Below are positions 1-6,287 of a stretch of DNA of 6,961 bases, one piece after another. The notes under the pieces were generated by a model, which was given only the letters and a program-made list of their open reading frames with translations, was not told where the DNA came from and searched no databases. Within the stretch, counting starts at the first letter, position 1, and each line of letters starts with the position of its first letter. A program made the position numbers and the translations under genes. This DNA is from Deltaproteobacteria bacterium. GTDB lineage: Bacteria > Myxococcota > Polyangia > Haliangiales > Haliangiaceae. Location of the stretch: NCBI GenBank assembly GCA_018262455.1, contig JAGSPR010000363.1, positions 1 through 6,961 of the forward strand. Direction: 5' to 3'.

Positions 1-291
1 GCGAGCGCTTACTACTTCCCGAACGCCGGCTGGCAAGCCGGCTGGGTCGTGTTCGACGTCGCGCTCGGCGCGGCGTTGTTCGCGCTCGGCAGGCGCTGGC
101 GACCTCGGCTCGCGAACCTCGTCGCGACCGCCGTGACCGCGGATGCGGTGGTCACGCTCATCCAGGCGATTGCCTACGATCTGCCGCGACGCCGCGGGAT
201 CGCCGATGTGGTCGTCATCGTGATCGCGATCCTCGCCCCGACGATCGCCGCCGCGATGCTGTGGAACGCGCGGGGCTACCGCAAGCGGTGA
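1..291 (+). CDS. C-terminal part of an unrecognised membrane protein (5' end outside window)
   Basis: The reading frame is open from the first base, so this is the last 96 residues of a longer protein. An internal GTG at 49 could be read as a start, but the frame continues upstream of it and there is no ribosome-binding site before it. The fragment is hydrophobic with about three predicted membrane helices: roughly residues 15-30, 38-60 and 70-88 of the visible part, the last being rich in Val/Ile/Ala. Basic residues (RRWRPR, PRRR, and RGYRKR at the C-terminus) lie between or after them. No catalytic or binding motif is visible and I do not recognise the family. It ends 56 bases before the likely start of the cytochrome b gene on the same strand. 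It could be co-transcribed with the operon, but the larger gap suggests it is a separate unit. Confidence 0.6.
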   Translation, partial: ASAYYFPNAGWQAGWVVFDVALGAALFALGRRWRPRLANLVATAVTADAVVTLIQAIAYDLPRRRGIADVVVIVIAILAPTIAAAMLWNARGYRKR

Positions 292-324
292 TCCCTGCCA
301 CGAGTTCGGCTCGGCGACGCGAGA

Positions 325-339
325 CAGCCGAGACGGCTG
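325..339. other. Small inverted repeat just upstream of the operon's first gene
   Basis: CAGCCG (325-330) and CGGCTG (334-339) form a perfect 6-bp stem with a 3-base AGA loop, ending 8 bases before the ATG at 348. No T-run follows it, so it is not a classical intrinsic terminator. In DNA this rich in G and C such a short hairpin can easily arise by chance. It could affect translation initiation of the cytochrome b gene or bind a regulator, but nothing in the sequence demonstrates this. The rest of the 292-347 gap shows no convincing promoter. Confidence 0.25.
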
Positions 340-347
340 CTGCCACT

Positions 348-1406
348 ATGCGCGTCCGCATGAACCCCCACGTCGTCCGAGCGAGTGCGTGGGCCACCGC
401 CTTCACCGCCATGCTCGGTGCGCTGATCGTGGCCGGCTCGCGCAACCTCGCGCACTTCGACGCCGCGCTCGTCGGGTACACGTTCGCGACGTTGTTCGCG
501 ACGTTCGGGATCACGTACCGCTACTCGATGTGGTTGCAACGCCCGCCGACGCGGATGTACTGGCGGCAGGGTTGGCGCGCGTTCCTCGCGCCGCGGCGGC
601 TGCTGCCGAACCTCGCCACGGCCGTGCGCCGGGCCGTGGTGGAGGTCGCGCTCAATCGGTTCATCTTTCGCCGCGGCCGGATGCGCGGCCTGACCCACAT
701 GTTGCTCATGTGGGGCTGCCTGCTCGCCGCCGCGATCACGTTTCCCCTCGTCTGGGGCTGGATCCACTTCGAGACCGCACCGGACCACCTCGACACCTAT
801 CGCACCTACATCTTCGGGTTTGCGGCGGGAGAGTTCCCGGTCGATTCGGTCCTCGCGTTCATCGTGTTCCACGGGCTCGTGTGGTCGTCGTTCCTCGTGC
901 TCGCGGGTGTGATGCTCGCGTTCCGCCGCCGGATTGCCGATCGCGGGGCCGAAGCCGTCCAGCAGTTCGGCGAAGACATCCTCCCCCTCGTCCTGCTCGG
1001 CGCGATCAGCATCACCGGGCTCATGCTGACGATCAGCTACACGTGGCTGCGTGGGTACGCGTACGACTTCGTCGCGATCCTCCACGCGATCACGGTGATC
1101 GTCACCCTGCTCTGGTTGCCGTTCGGCAAGTTCTTTCACATCTTCCAGCGGCCGGCGCAGCTCGGCGTCGCGTTCTACAAGGACGAAGGTGAGCGCACCG
1201 AGCAGGCGCGCTGCAAGCGATGCGATCGCGCGTTCGCGTCCGCTGCGCTGATCCGCGATCTGATCGTCGTCGAGCGCGAGCTGGGCTTTCGCTACGAGAC
1301 CACCGCTGGTGGCGCCACGCACTATCAGCAGATCTGCCCGGCGTGCAGGCGCGCGCTGTTCGGACTCGCGCAAGGCGCCCTCTGGACCGAGAACGAGAGC
1401 ACCTGA
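348..1406 (+). CDS. NarI-like membrane cytochrome b subunit with C-terminal four-Cys tail
   Basis: The product is 352 residues from the ATG at 348. An ATG at 360 is also possible; the longer GTG at 261 would overlap the previous gene and add a non-hydrophobic leader. None of these starts has a clear Shine-Dalgarno sequence. About six membrane helices are visible, near residues 12-30, 36-57, 116-138, 168-192, 210-234 and 240-262. Candidate heme ligands are His117 ([10 protein letters not shown]), His175 (IVFHGLVW), His246 and His264. The 18-residue spacing of the last pair equals that of His187/His205 in E. coli NarI, from memory. The [13 protein letters not shown] stretch is typical of NarI/HdrE/DsrM-type cytochromes. 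The inferred role is electron exchange between quinone and the oxidoreductase encoded next. After the last helix, about 85 soluble residues carry CKRC (289-292) and CPAC (330-333), a zinc-ribbon- or rubredoxin-like arrangement not found in classical NarI. Automatic pipelines might mislabel such a protein as a transporter. The stop is 3 bases from the next ATG. Confidence 0.82.
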   Translation: MRVRMNPHVVRASAWATAFTAMLGALIVAGSRNLAHFDAALVGYTFATLFATFGITYRYSMWLQRPPTRMYWRQGWRAFLAPRRLLPNLATAVRRAVVEVALNRFIFRRGRMRGLTHMLLMWGCLLAAAITFPLVWGWIHFETAPDHLDTYRTYIFGFAAGEFPVDSVLAFIVFHGLVWSSFLVLAGVMLAFRRRIADRGAEAVQQFGEDILPLVLLGAISITGLMLTISYTWLRGYAYDFVAILHAITVIVTLLWLPFGKFFHIFQRPAQLGVAFYKDEGERTEQARCKRCDRAFASAALIRDLIVVERELGFRYETTAGGATHYQQICPACRRALFGLAQGALWTENEST

Positions 1407-1409
1407 ACC

Positions 1410-3677
1410 ATGGCCAAGCTCCCCGTCGAGGATCACGCGATCACCCAGGCGTTCGGCCCGCACCTGTCCGCGGGCACGCGCGGCGGGACGGTCGACGCAC
1501 CAGACAAGCTGGTCAAGACGCACTGCTGCTTCTGCGGCCAGCAGTGCGGCATCCAGCTCAAGGTGCGCGGCAACGAGGTGGTCGGCTTCGAGCCGTGGGA
1601 GGAGTTCCCGTTCAACCGCGGCATGCTGTGTCCGAAGGGCGTCAAGCGGTATCTCCAGGGCTCGCATCCCGATCGCCTGCTCACCGCCGTGCGTCGTGAT
1701 CCGACGGCCGCGGGCGGGTTCTCCGCGATGCCCTACGACGAAGCCATCGCCTACGTCGCGCGCGAGATCGGGCGGCTTCAGACCGAGCATGGCAACGGGT
1801 CGGTCGGCGTGCTCGGCGGCGCCAGCCTGACGACCGAAAAGACCTACCTGCTGGGCAAGTTTGCGCGGGTCTGCTTGAAGACCCCGTTCATCGACTACAA
1901 CGGCCGGCTCTGCATGGTCAGCGCGGGCGCCGCGAACAAGAAGGCGTTCGGCATCGATCGCACCACGAACCCGTGGTCCGACATGGTCGGGACGGAGGTG
2001 ATCTGGGTGGCGGGCTCGAACGTCGCCGAGTGCTCGCCGATCACGACGAACTACATCTGGCAGGCCCGGGAGCTGGGCGCGAAGGTCATCGTCCAGGATC
2101 CGCGGATCACGCCGATCGCACGGACCTGCGATCTGTACTTGCCGGTCCGGCCCGGGCGCGATGCCGCGCTGTTCGCGGGCGTCCTCGGGCTGATGATCGA
2201 GCAGGGCTGGATCGATCGCGAGTTCGTCGACGCGCACACCGTCGGGTTCGACGCCGTCGCCGAGTACTGCAAGACGTGGCCGGTCGCGCGCACCGCCGAG
2301 GTCACCGGGGTACCCGAGCGGTCACTCCACCAGGCGGCGGAGCTGTGGGGAACCGCGAAGTCGAGCTTCCTGTTCCACGCCCGCGGGATCGAGCACCACT
2401 CGAACGGCGTCCAGAACGCGCTCGGCACGATCAACCTCGTGCTCGCGTCGGGCCGGATCGGCAGGCCGAAGTGCGGCTACGGGACGATCGTCGGGCAGGC
2501 GAACGGCCAGGGCGGTCGCGAGCACGGTCAGAAATGCGATCAACTTCCCGGCTGGCGCGATATCTCGAATCCCGAGCACCGCAAGTACATCGCGTCCGTC
2601 TGGAAGATCGACGAGCCCGACCTGCCCGGACCTGGCGTCGACGCGTACGAGATGTTTCGCAAGATCGACGCCGGCGAGATCAAGGGGCTGATCTCGATCT
2701 GCTTCAACCCCAAGGTGTCGCTCCCCGACAACCAGTTCATCACGCGCGCGCTCGAGAAGCTCGAGTTCTACGTCGCGATCGACTTCTTCCTCAACGACAC
2801 CGCGCGCCACTGCGACATCGTGCTGCCGGGTAGCCTGCAGGAAGAGGACGAGGGCACGGTCACTCAGGTCGAAGGCCGGGTCATCAAGATCAACAAGGCG
2901 GTCGACTGCCCGGGCGAGGCGCGCGCGGACTGGACGGTCATCCAGGATCTCGCGCGAGCGCTGGGCCGGTCGCACGGCTTTACGTTCGAGAGTCCCCGCG
3001 AGATCTTCGAAGAGCTTCGGATCGCCAGCAAGGGCGGCATCGCCGACTACTCGGGCATCACGTACGAGAAGATCGACGCCCAGATGGGCGTGTTCTGGCC
3101 GTGCTACAGCCACGATCCGAGGACCGGTGCTCCGACGCCCGATGATCCGGGGACGCCGCGGCTGTTCGAGCCTGGGAGCTACAACCCGGTCGCCAAGGGC
3201 GCTGGGCCGTTCTACTTCCCCGACGGCAAGGCGCGGTTCAACGTGGCGGAGTACCGGGCCGCGATCGACGACGCCTCGGAGCAGTATCCGATCTTCCTGA
3301 CCACCGGCCGGGTCGTCAGCCAGTTCCTGTCGGGGACGCAGACGCGCAGGATCGGTCCGCTCGTCAAGCAGTACCCCGAGCCCCGGATCGAGATGCACCC
3401 GCGCCTCGCGGCCAAGCTCGGCATCGCCGACAACGACTGGACGACGTGCGAGACGCGCCGCGGCGCGATCACGCTGCGTGCGATGGTCGTGACGACGATC
3501 CGTCCCGACACCGTGTTCATCCCGTACCACTGGCCGGGCGACAAGAGCCCGAACCGGCTGACCGTGGCCGCGCAGGATCCGATCAGCAAGATCCCGCAAT
3601 ACAAGGTCTGCGGCTGCCGCGTGCAGCGCGCCGAATCCCCTCCCGAGTACGCGTCGAAGCTCGAACCGCAGCAATAG
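1410..3677 (+). CDS. Molybdopterin oxidoreductase, NasA/NapA (nitrate reductase)-type catalytic subunit
   Basis: This 755-residue protein has the normal length and layout of a Mo-bis-MGD oxidoreductase. The N-terminal 4Fe-4S motif is Cys39-x2-Cys42-x3-Cys46-x27-Cys74, followed by Lys76 (CPKG), the residue that in this family lies between cluster and pterin. The predicted Mo ligand is Cys168 in GRLCMVSAG; Cys-Met there matches NapA/NasA, whereas formate dehydrogenases have Sec/Cys followed by His. GSNVAECSP and the QDPR(I)TPIA region form the pterin-binding core. GQGGREHG (near 366-373) resembles the NasA GGREVGG region. The C-terminal dinucleotide-binding domain starts near Tyr626 and includes LTTGR and [13 protein letters not shown]. 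There is no Tat or Sec signal: the first 38 residues are polar, so the protein should be cytoplasmic unless exported with a partner. Nitrate is the favoured substrate by family resemblance; another oxyanion is possible. The ATG lies 3 bases after the cytochrome gene. Confidence 0.88.
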   Translation: MAKLPVEDHAITQAFGPHLSAGTRGGTVDAPDKLVKTHCCFCGQQCGIQLKVRGNEVVGFEPWEEFPFNRGMLCPKGVKRYLQGSHPDRLLTAVRRDPTAAGGFSAMPYDEAIAYVAREIGRLQTEHGNGSVGVLGGASLTTEKTYLLGKFARVCLKTPFIDYNGRLCMVSAGAANKKAFGIDRTTNPWSDMVGTEVIWVAGSNVAECSPITTNYIWQARELGAKVIVQDPRITPIARTCDLYLPVRPGRDAALFAGVLGLMIEQGWIDREFVDAHTVGFDAVAEYCKTWPVARTAEVTGVPERSLHQAAELWGTAKSSFLFHARGIEHHSNGVQNALGTINLVLASGRIGRPKCGYGTIVGQANGQGGREHGQKCDQLPGWRDISNPEHRKYIASVWKIDEPDLPGPGVDAYEMFRKIDAGEIKGLISICFNPKVSLPDNQFITRALEKLEFYVAIDFFLNDTARHCDIVLPGSLQEEDEGTVTQVEGRVIKINKAVDCPGEARADWTVIQDLARALGRSHGFTFESPREIFEELRIASKGGIADYSGITYEKIDAQMGVFWPCYSHDPRTGAPTPDDPGTPRLFEPGSYNPVAKGAGPFYFPDGKARFNVAEYRAAIDDASEQYPIFLTTGRVVSQFLSGTQTRRIGPLVKQYPEPRIEMHPRLAAKLGIADNDWTTCETRRGAITLRAMVVTTIRPDTVFIPYHWPGDKSPNRLTVAAQDPISKIPQYKVCGCRVQRAESPPEYASKLEPQQ

Positions 3678-3683
3678 GAGACC

Positions 3684-4337
3684 ATGCCTGTCCCGCAGCA
3701 CCTCGAGTTCTTCGTCGATCCCAGCCGCTGCATCGGTTGTCAGGCGTGCGTCCACGCGTGTACCGAGTGCGATACGCACCGCGGTGACGCGATGATCCAC
3801 CTCGAGTACGTCGATCGCGGGACCTCCGTCCAGACCGTGCCCGTGGTGTGCATGCACTGCGAACAACCGACGTGCGCCGAGGTCTGCCCGGCCGACGCGA
3901 TCAAGCGCACCGGCGATGGCGTCGTGCAGAGCGCTCGCAAGCCCCGGTGCATCGGGTGCGGCAACTGCGTCGTCGCGTGCCCGTTCGGCGTCCCCGAGCT
4001 CTACATCGATCGCGCGATCATGATGAAGTGCGACATGTGCTACGACCGCACGTCGATCGGCAAGAAGCCGATGTGCGCGACGGTCTGCCCGAGCCAGGCG
4101 TTGTTCTTCGGGACGCGGGAACAGGCGCTCGCGCTCCGGCCGAAGTCGACCCCCACGAACAAGTTCCGGTTCGGCGAGCAATCGATCACGACCCGGGTCA
4201 ACGTGATGGTGCCGCGTCGCCCGGCCACGCCCATGCAGATCGATGTCACCGCCGCGATGGACGAGCGCCCGCGCAGTCGCTCGCTGCGGCTCCCCGTCCT
4301 CGATACGGCGGATCCGTTCGCCGAGGTGGAGGTCTAG
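3684..4337 (+). CDS. Iron-sulfur electron-transfer subunit with four 4Fe-4S motifs (NarH/NrfC/DmsB type)
   Basis: This 217-residue protein has four cysteine groups in the order typical of the DmsB/NrfC/NarH family: Cys16/19/22/26 ([11 protein letters not shown]), Cys56/59/64/68, Cys89/92/95/99 ([12 protein letters not shown]) and Cys116/119/131/135. All sixteen ligands are cysteine, so four 4Fe-4S clusters are predicted; NarH instead has one 3Fe-4S cluster. In this family the clusters form a wire between a membrane cytochrome and the Mo subunit, which is the inferred role here. There is no signal peptide. Residues after about 143 form a basic/proline-rich tail without cluster motifs, possibly for subunit contact. 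An extra Cys29 follows the first group. AGGAG at 3676-3680 overlaps the preceding stop codon and sits only 3 bases before the ATG, a short spacing, so translational coupling to the catalytic gene is likely. The next gene starts 2 bases after the stop. Confidence 0.9.
   Translation: MPVPQHLEFFVDPSRCIGCQACVHACTECDTHRGDAMIHLEYVDRGTSVQTVPVVCMHCEQPTCAEVCPADAIKRTGDGVVQSARKPRCIGCGNCVVACPFGVPELYIDRAIMMKCDMCYDRTSIGKKPMCATVCPSQALFFGTREQALALRPKSTPTNKFRFGEQSITTRVNVMVPRRPATPMQIDVTAAMDERPRSRSLRLPVLDTADPFAEVEV
4328..4332 (+). promoter_or_regulatory. Ribosome-binding site of the Rieske gene
   Basis: GGAGG lies inside the last codons of the iron-sulfur subunit gene, 7 bases before the ATG at 4340. It fixes the start of the Rieske protein at 4340 even though the reading frame stays open far upstream, inside the preceding gene. 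Confidence 0.7.
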
Positions 4338-4339
4338 CC

Positions 4340-4993
4340 ATGGCCGACGATCCACAGACCCGGTTCGAGCAGGACCTCGCGATCGATCCTCGGGTCGACT
4401 CGCCCGCGCGCGAGGGCTTGACCGGGACCGCGCGAGGCGACGTCTACGAGCCGAGGCGAGATCCCGAAGACATCACGGCCGCGCCCGACCAGCGTCCGAT
4501 GGACGAGCAACCGCGCTGGCGCCAGGACTTCGCGATCGACACGCCCGAGGACAACTTCATCGCCCGCCGCGACTTCGCCAAGTTCCTGGTCCTCACCAGC
4601 GGGGCGTTCGTCGCGGGTCAGGCCTGGATCGCCGCGAAGAGCCTCGTGCGCGATCGCCGCGCACCGCCCGGGCGCCAGCGGATCGCTTCGCTGGGGATGG
4701 TCCCGCCGGGCAGCGCGATGATGTTCACGTATCCAGGGGACGACCCTTGCCTGCTGATCCGCATGCGCGACGGCAAGCTCGTCGCGTACAGCCAGAAGTG
4801 CACGCACCTGTCGTGCGCCGTCGTCCCGAAGATCGACGAAGGCATCCTGCGCTGTCCGTGCCACGAGGGCGTGTTCGAGCTCGCGACCGGGCGCAACATC
4901 GCGGGCCCGCCTCCGCGCCCGCTCCCGGTGATCGAGCTCGACGTGGTCGGCGAGGACGTCTTCGCGACCGGGGTCACGGAGCGCACGGTATGA
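4340..4993 (+). CDS. Membrane-anchored Rieske [2Fe-2S] protein with long N-terminal extension
   Basis: The product is 217 residues, started by the GGAGG-preceded ATG. Residues 1-75 form a charged hydrophilic extension containing two copies of a short motif. A twin-arginine-like sequence ARRDFAKFL (75-83) leads into one hydrophobic segment (about 82-98), followed by a basic linker. The Rieske domain covers about 110-215. The cluster ligands are Cys154/His156 in CTHLSC and Cys172/His175 in CPCHEG. The second cysteines, Cys159 and Cys174, are the pair that forms the stabilising disulfide in high-potential bc1/b6f-type Rieske proteins. This suggests an electron carrier near quinol potential rather than a dioxygenase-type ferredoxin. 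The disulfide and RR motif suggest export with an N-terminal anchor, but basic residues flank both sides of the helix, so the topology is not settled. It presumably links the oxidoreductase complex to the quinone pool or a cytochrome. The stop overlaps the next start (ATGA). Confidence 0.88.
   Translation: MADDPQTRFEQDLAIDPRVDSPAREGLTGTARGDVYEPRRDPEDITAAPDQRPMDEQPRWRQDFAIDTPEDNFIARRDFAKFLVLTSGAFVAGQAWIAAKSLVRDRRAPPGRQRIASLGMVPPGSAMMFTYPGDDPCLLIRMRDGKLVAYSQKCTHLSCAVVPKIDEGILRCPCHEGVFELATGRNIAGPPPRPLPVIELDVVGEDVFATGVTERTV
4361..4540 (+). repeat. Duplicated short motif in the Rieske N-terminal extension
   Basis: Two copies lie at 4361-4387 (residues 8-16, RFEQDLAID) and 4514-4540 (residues 59-67, RWRQDFAID), about 50 residues apart. 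They share the pattern R-aromatic-x-Q-D-(L/F)-A-I-D. The second copy lies just before the twin-arginine-like motif and the membrane segment. This looks like a duplicated protein-binding motif rather than a DNA repeat; the sequence between the copies is not repeated. Confidence 0.5.
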
Positions 4994-5217
4994 GCGCCAA
5001 GCCACAGCGTCAGCTCACGCGCGCGCAGCGCACGACGATCGTCTACGGCGTGCTGTGCTTCGTGCTGATCCTGGTCATCCTCCAGCTCTGGCTGCTCACC
5101 GCGACCATGAACGCCTGGCTCGGCGATGACGACGCCGTCGTGTGGCCGGCGCTGGGCGCGAGCTTGGCCTGTCTCGTGCTCAACCTCGGGCTGCTCCGCT
5201 ACTTGCTCCGCCGATGA
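4990..5217 (+). CDS. Small two-helix membrane protein of the oxidoreductase operon
   Basis: This 75-residue protein starts at the ATG of an ATGA overlap with the Rieske stop and ends in a second ATGA overlap with the channel gene. A basic N-terminus (residues 1-16, with QRQLTRAQR) precedes a first hydrophobic helix at about 17-39, rich in Leu/Ile/Val and ending in QLWLLTAT. An acidic loop follows ([10 protein letters not shown]), then a second helix at about 52-72 and a terminal RR. By the positive-inside rule both ends should be cytoplasmic. There are no cysteines positioned for a cofactor and no histidines. From memory it resembles a small uncharacterised family (possibly DUF6755) found near similar Rieske/oxidoreductase genes; I could not check this. 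Its position between Rieske and channel genes suggests an accessory or assembly subunit of the membrane complex. The function is unknown. Confidence 0.8.
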   Translation: MSAKPQRQLTRAQRTTIVYGVLCFVLILVILQLWLLTATMNAWLGDDDAVVWPALGASLACLVLNLGLLRYLLRR

Positions 5218-6287
5218 CCGAGCCCGCGCAACCAGCCGGCGGCCTCGCCGCCATGCATCCCGCGTACTTCGCGCTCGTGATGGCGACCGGGATCGTGTCG
5301 CTCGCGTGCGAGCTCGTCGGGCTGCACGCGATCGCCGGCGCGCTGTTCGTGCTCAACCTGGGCTTCTACCCGGCCCTCTGGGTGCTCCTGATCGCGCGGG
5401 TGATCCGCCACGGCGATCGCGTGCGCGCCGATCTTCTCCACCACGGCCGCGCCGTCGGGTTCTTCACGATCGTCGCCGCGACCTGCGTGTTCGGCTCTCA
5501 ATGTCTGATCATCGGCGACAGTGTGACCGCGGCCGTGGTGCTGTGGTTCGCGGGGATCGTGCTGTGGGCGGTCCTGATCTACGCGGTGTTCGCGATCCTG
5601 ACCGTCAAGGCCGAAAAGCCCTCGCTCGCCGAGGGGCTCAACGGCGGCTGGTTGATCAGCGTCGTCGCCGCCCAGTCGGTCAGCGTGCTCGGCGCGCAGC
5701 TTGCCCCCTTGCTCGGCACGCACGCGCCGGCGGCGCTCGTGTTCTCGCTCGCGATGTGGCTCGGCGGCGGCATGCTGTACCTGTGGATCATCTCGCTGAT
5801 CTTCTATCGCTACATGTTCTTCCCGATGAGCCCATCGGATCTCGCGCCCCCGTACTGGATCAACATGGGGGCGGCGGCGATCTCGACGCTCGCCGGGACG
5901 ATGCTCGTCGCGGCGGCGCCGCACTCGCCACTCCTCGATCAGATCCTGCCGTTCGTGCGCGGCTTCACGCTCATGTGGTGGGCGACCGCGACGTGGTGGA
6001 TCCCGATGCTGGTGATCCTCGGGATCTGGCGTCACGGCATCCGCAAGGTTCCGTTGCGCTACGATCCGCTGTACTGGGGCGCGGTGTTCCCGCTCGGGAT
6101 GTACACGGTCTGCACCGGCCGGCTGTCGCGCGCGGTCGACGCCGAGTTTCTGATCTCGATCTCGCGCGTGTTCGTGTACGTCGCCCTCGGTGCGTGGTGC
6201 CTCGTCGCGGTCGGCATGGGTTGGCACGCTACCCGAGCAGCGTGGGCTCGAGGTTCGCCGGCTTCTCGGCGAGCTCCTCGTCGGTGA
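5214..6287 (+). CDS. TDT/TehA/SLAC1-family anion channel or transporter
   Basis: The start ATG at 5214 overlaps the previous stop by 4 bases, giving 357 residues; the frame is open further upstream but inside the preceding gene. The protein is almost entirely membrane-embedded, about ten helices (for example 17-37, 40-61, 80-101), as expected of the tellurite-resistance/dicarboxylate transporter (TDT) family. Recognisable pieces are [18 protein letters not shown] near the N-terminus and [19 protein letters not shown] (about 283-301), characteristic of the TehA/Mae1-like branch. Known relatives include TehA, yeast malate permease Mae1 and the plant nitrate/chloride channel SLAC1. Substrates vary within the family and cannot be read from the sequence; as the last gene of a nitrate-reductase-like operon, nitrate or nitrite passage is a reasonable inference. 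The last 19 residues are basic and Ala/Ser-rich and overlap the convergent gene, so they are probably an unstructured extension. Confidence 0.83.
   Translation: MTEPAQPAGGLAAMHPAYFALVMATGIVSLACELVGLHAIAGALFVLNLGFYPALWVLLIARVIRHGDRVRADLLHHGRAVGFFTIVAATCVFGSQCLIIGDSVTAAVVLWFAGIVLWAVLIYAVFAILTVKAEKPSLAEGLNGGWLISVVAAQSVSVLGAQLAPLLGTHAPAALVFSLAMWLGGGMLYLWIISLIFYRYMFFPMSPSDLAPPYWINMGAAAISTLAGTMLVAAAPHSPLLDQILPFVRGFTLMWWATATWWIPMLVILGIWRHGIRKVPLRYDPLYWGAVFPLGMYTVCTGRLSRAVDAEFLISISRVFVYVALGAWCLVAVGMGWHATRAAWARGSPASRRAPRR
6229..6287. other. 59-base convergent gene overlap
   Basis: The + strand channel gene stops with TGA at 6285-6287 and the - strand ArsC-VOC gene stops with TAG (reverse of CTA at 6229-6231). 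The two coding regions therefore share 59 bases tail to tail. No intergenic space or hairpin plus T-run is available for a conventional bidirectional terminator here. Confidence 0.75.

Noticed and set aside
261..347. Longer start for the cytochrome b gene at GTG 261
   Set aside because: It would overlap the upstream gene and add a 29-residue polar, Arg/Ala/Thr-rich leader not expected before the first membrane helix. The ATGs at 348 or 360 are more plausible.
321..349. Possible sigma70-type promoter, GAGACA - 17 bases - CACTAT
   Set aside because: The -10 hexamer matches only 3 of 6 consensus positions and overlaps the proposed ATG. In GC-rich DNA this is not convincing.
1410..3677. Formate dehydrogenase alpha subunit
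   Set aside because: The residue after the Mo-ligand cysteine is Met, not the His required in formate dehydrogenases, and the C-terminal region looks more like NasA. There is no in-frame TGA for selenocysteine.
276..4355. Two very long minus-strand open frames (276-2237 and 2322-4355)
   Set aside because: They lie opposite the cytochrome b, Mo and Fe-S subunit genes, encode Arg/Asp/Ala-rich sequence with no domain or membrane pattern, and are explained by high-GC codon bias leaving the opposite strand free of stops.
1410..4993. Arsenite oxidase (AioA plus Rieske AioB), suggested by the Rieske gene and the nearby arsC
   Set aside because: The Mo subunit has four N-terminal cluster cysteines and a cysteine Mo ligand, whereas AioA has a three-cysteine 3Fe-4S site and no protein Mo ligand. 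The operon also has a four-cluster Fe-S subunit and a cytochrome b that Aio lacks.
6222..6237. TGGCACG resembling the -24 element of a sigma54 promoter
   Set aside because: The expected GC/TTGC element at the right distance is missing, the site lies inside the end of the channel gene, and no + strand gene starts downstream of it in this window.
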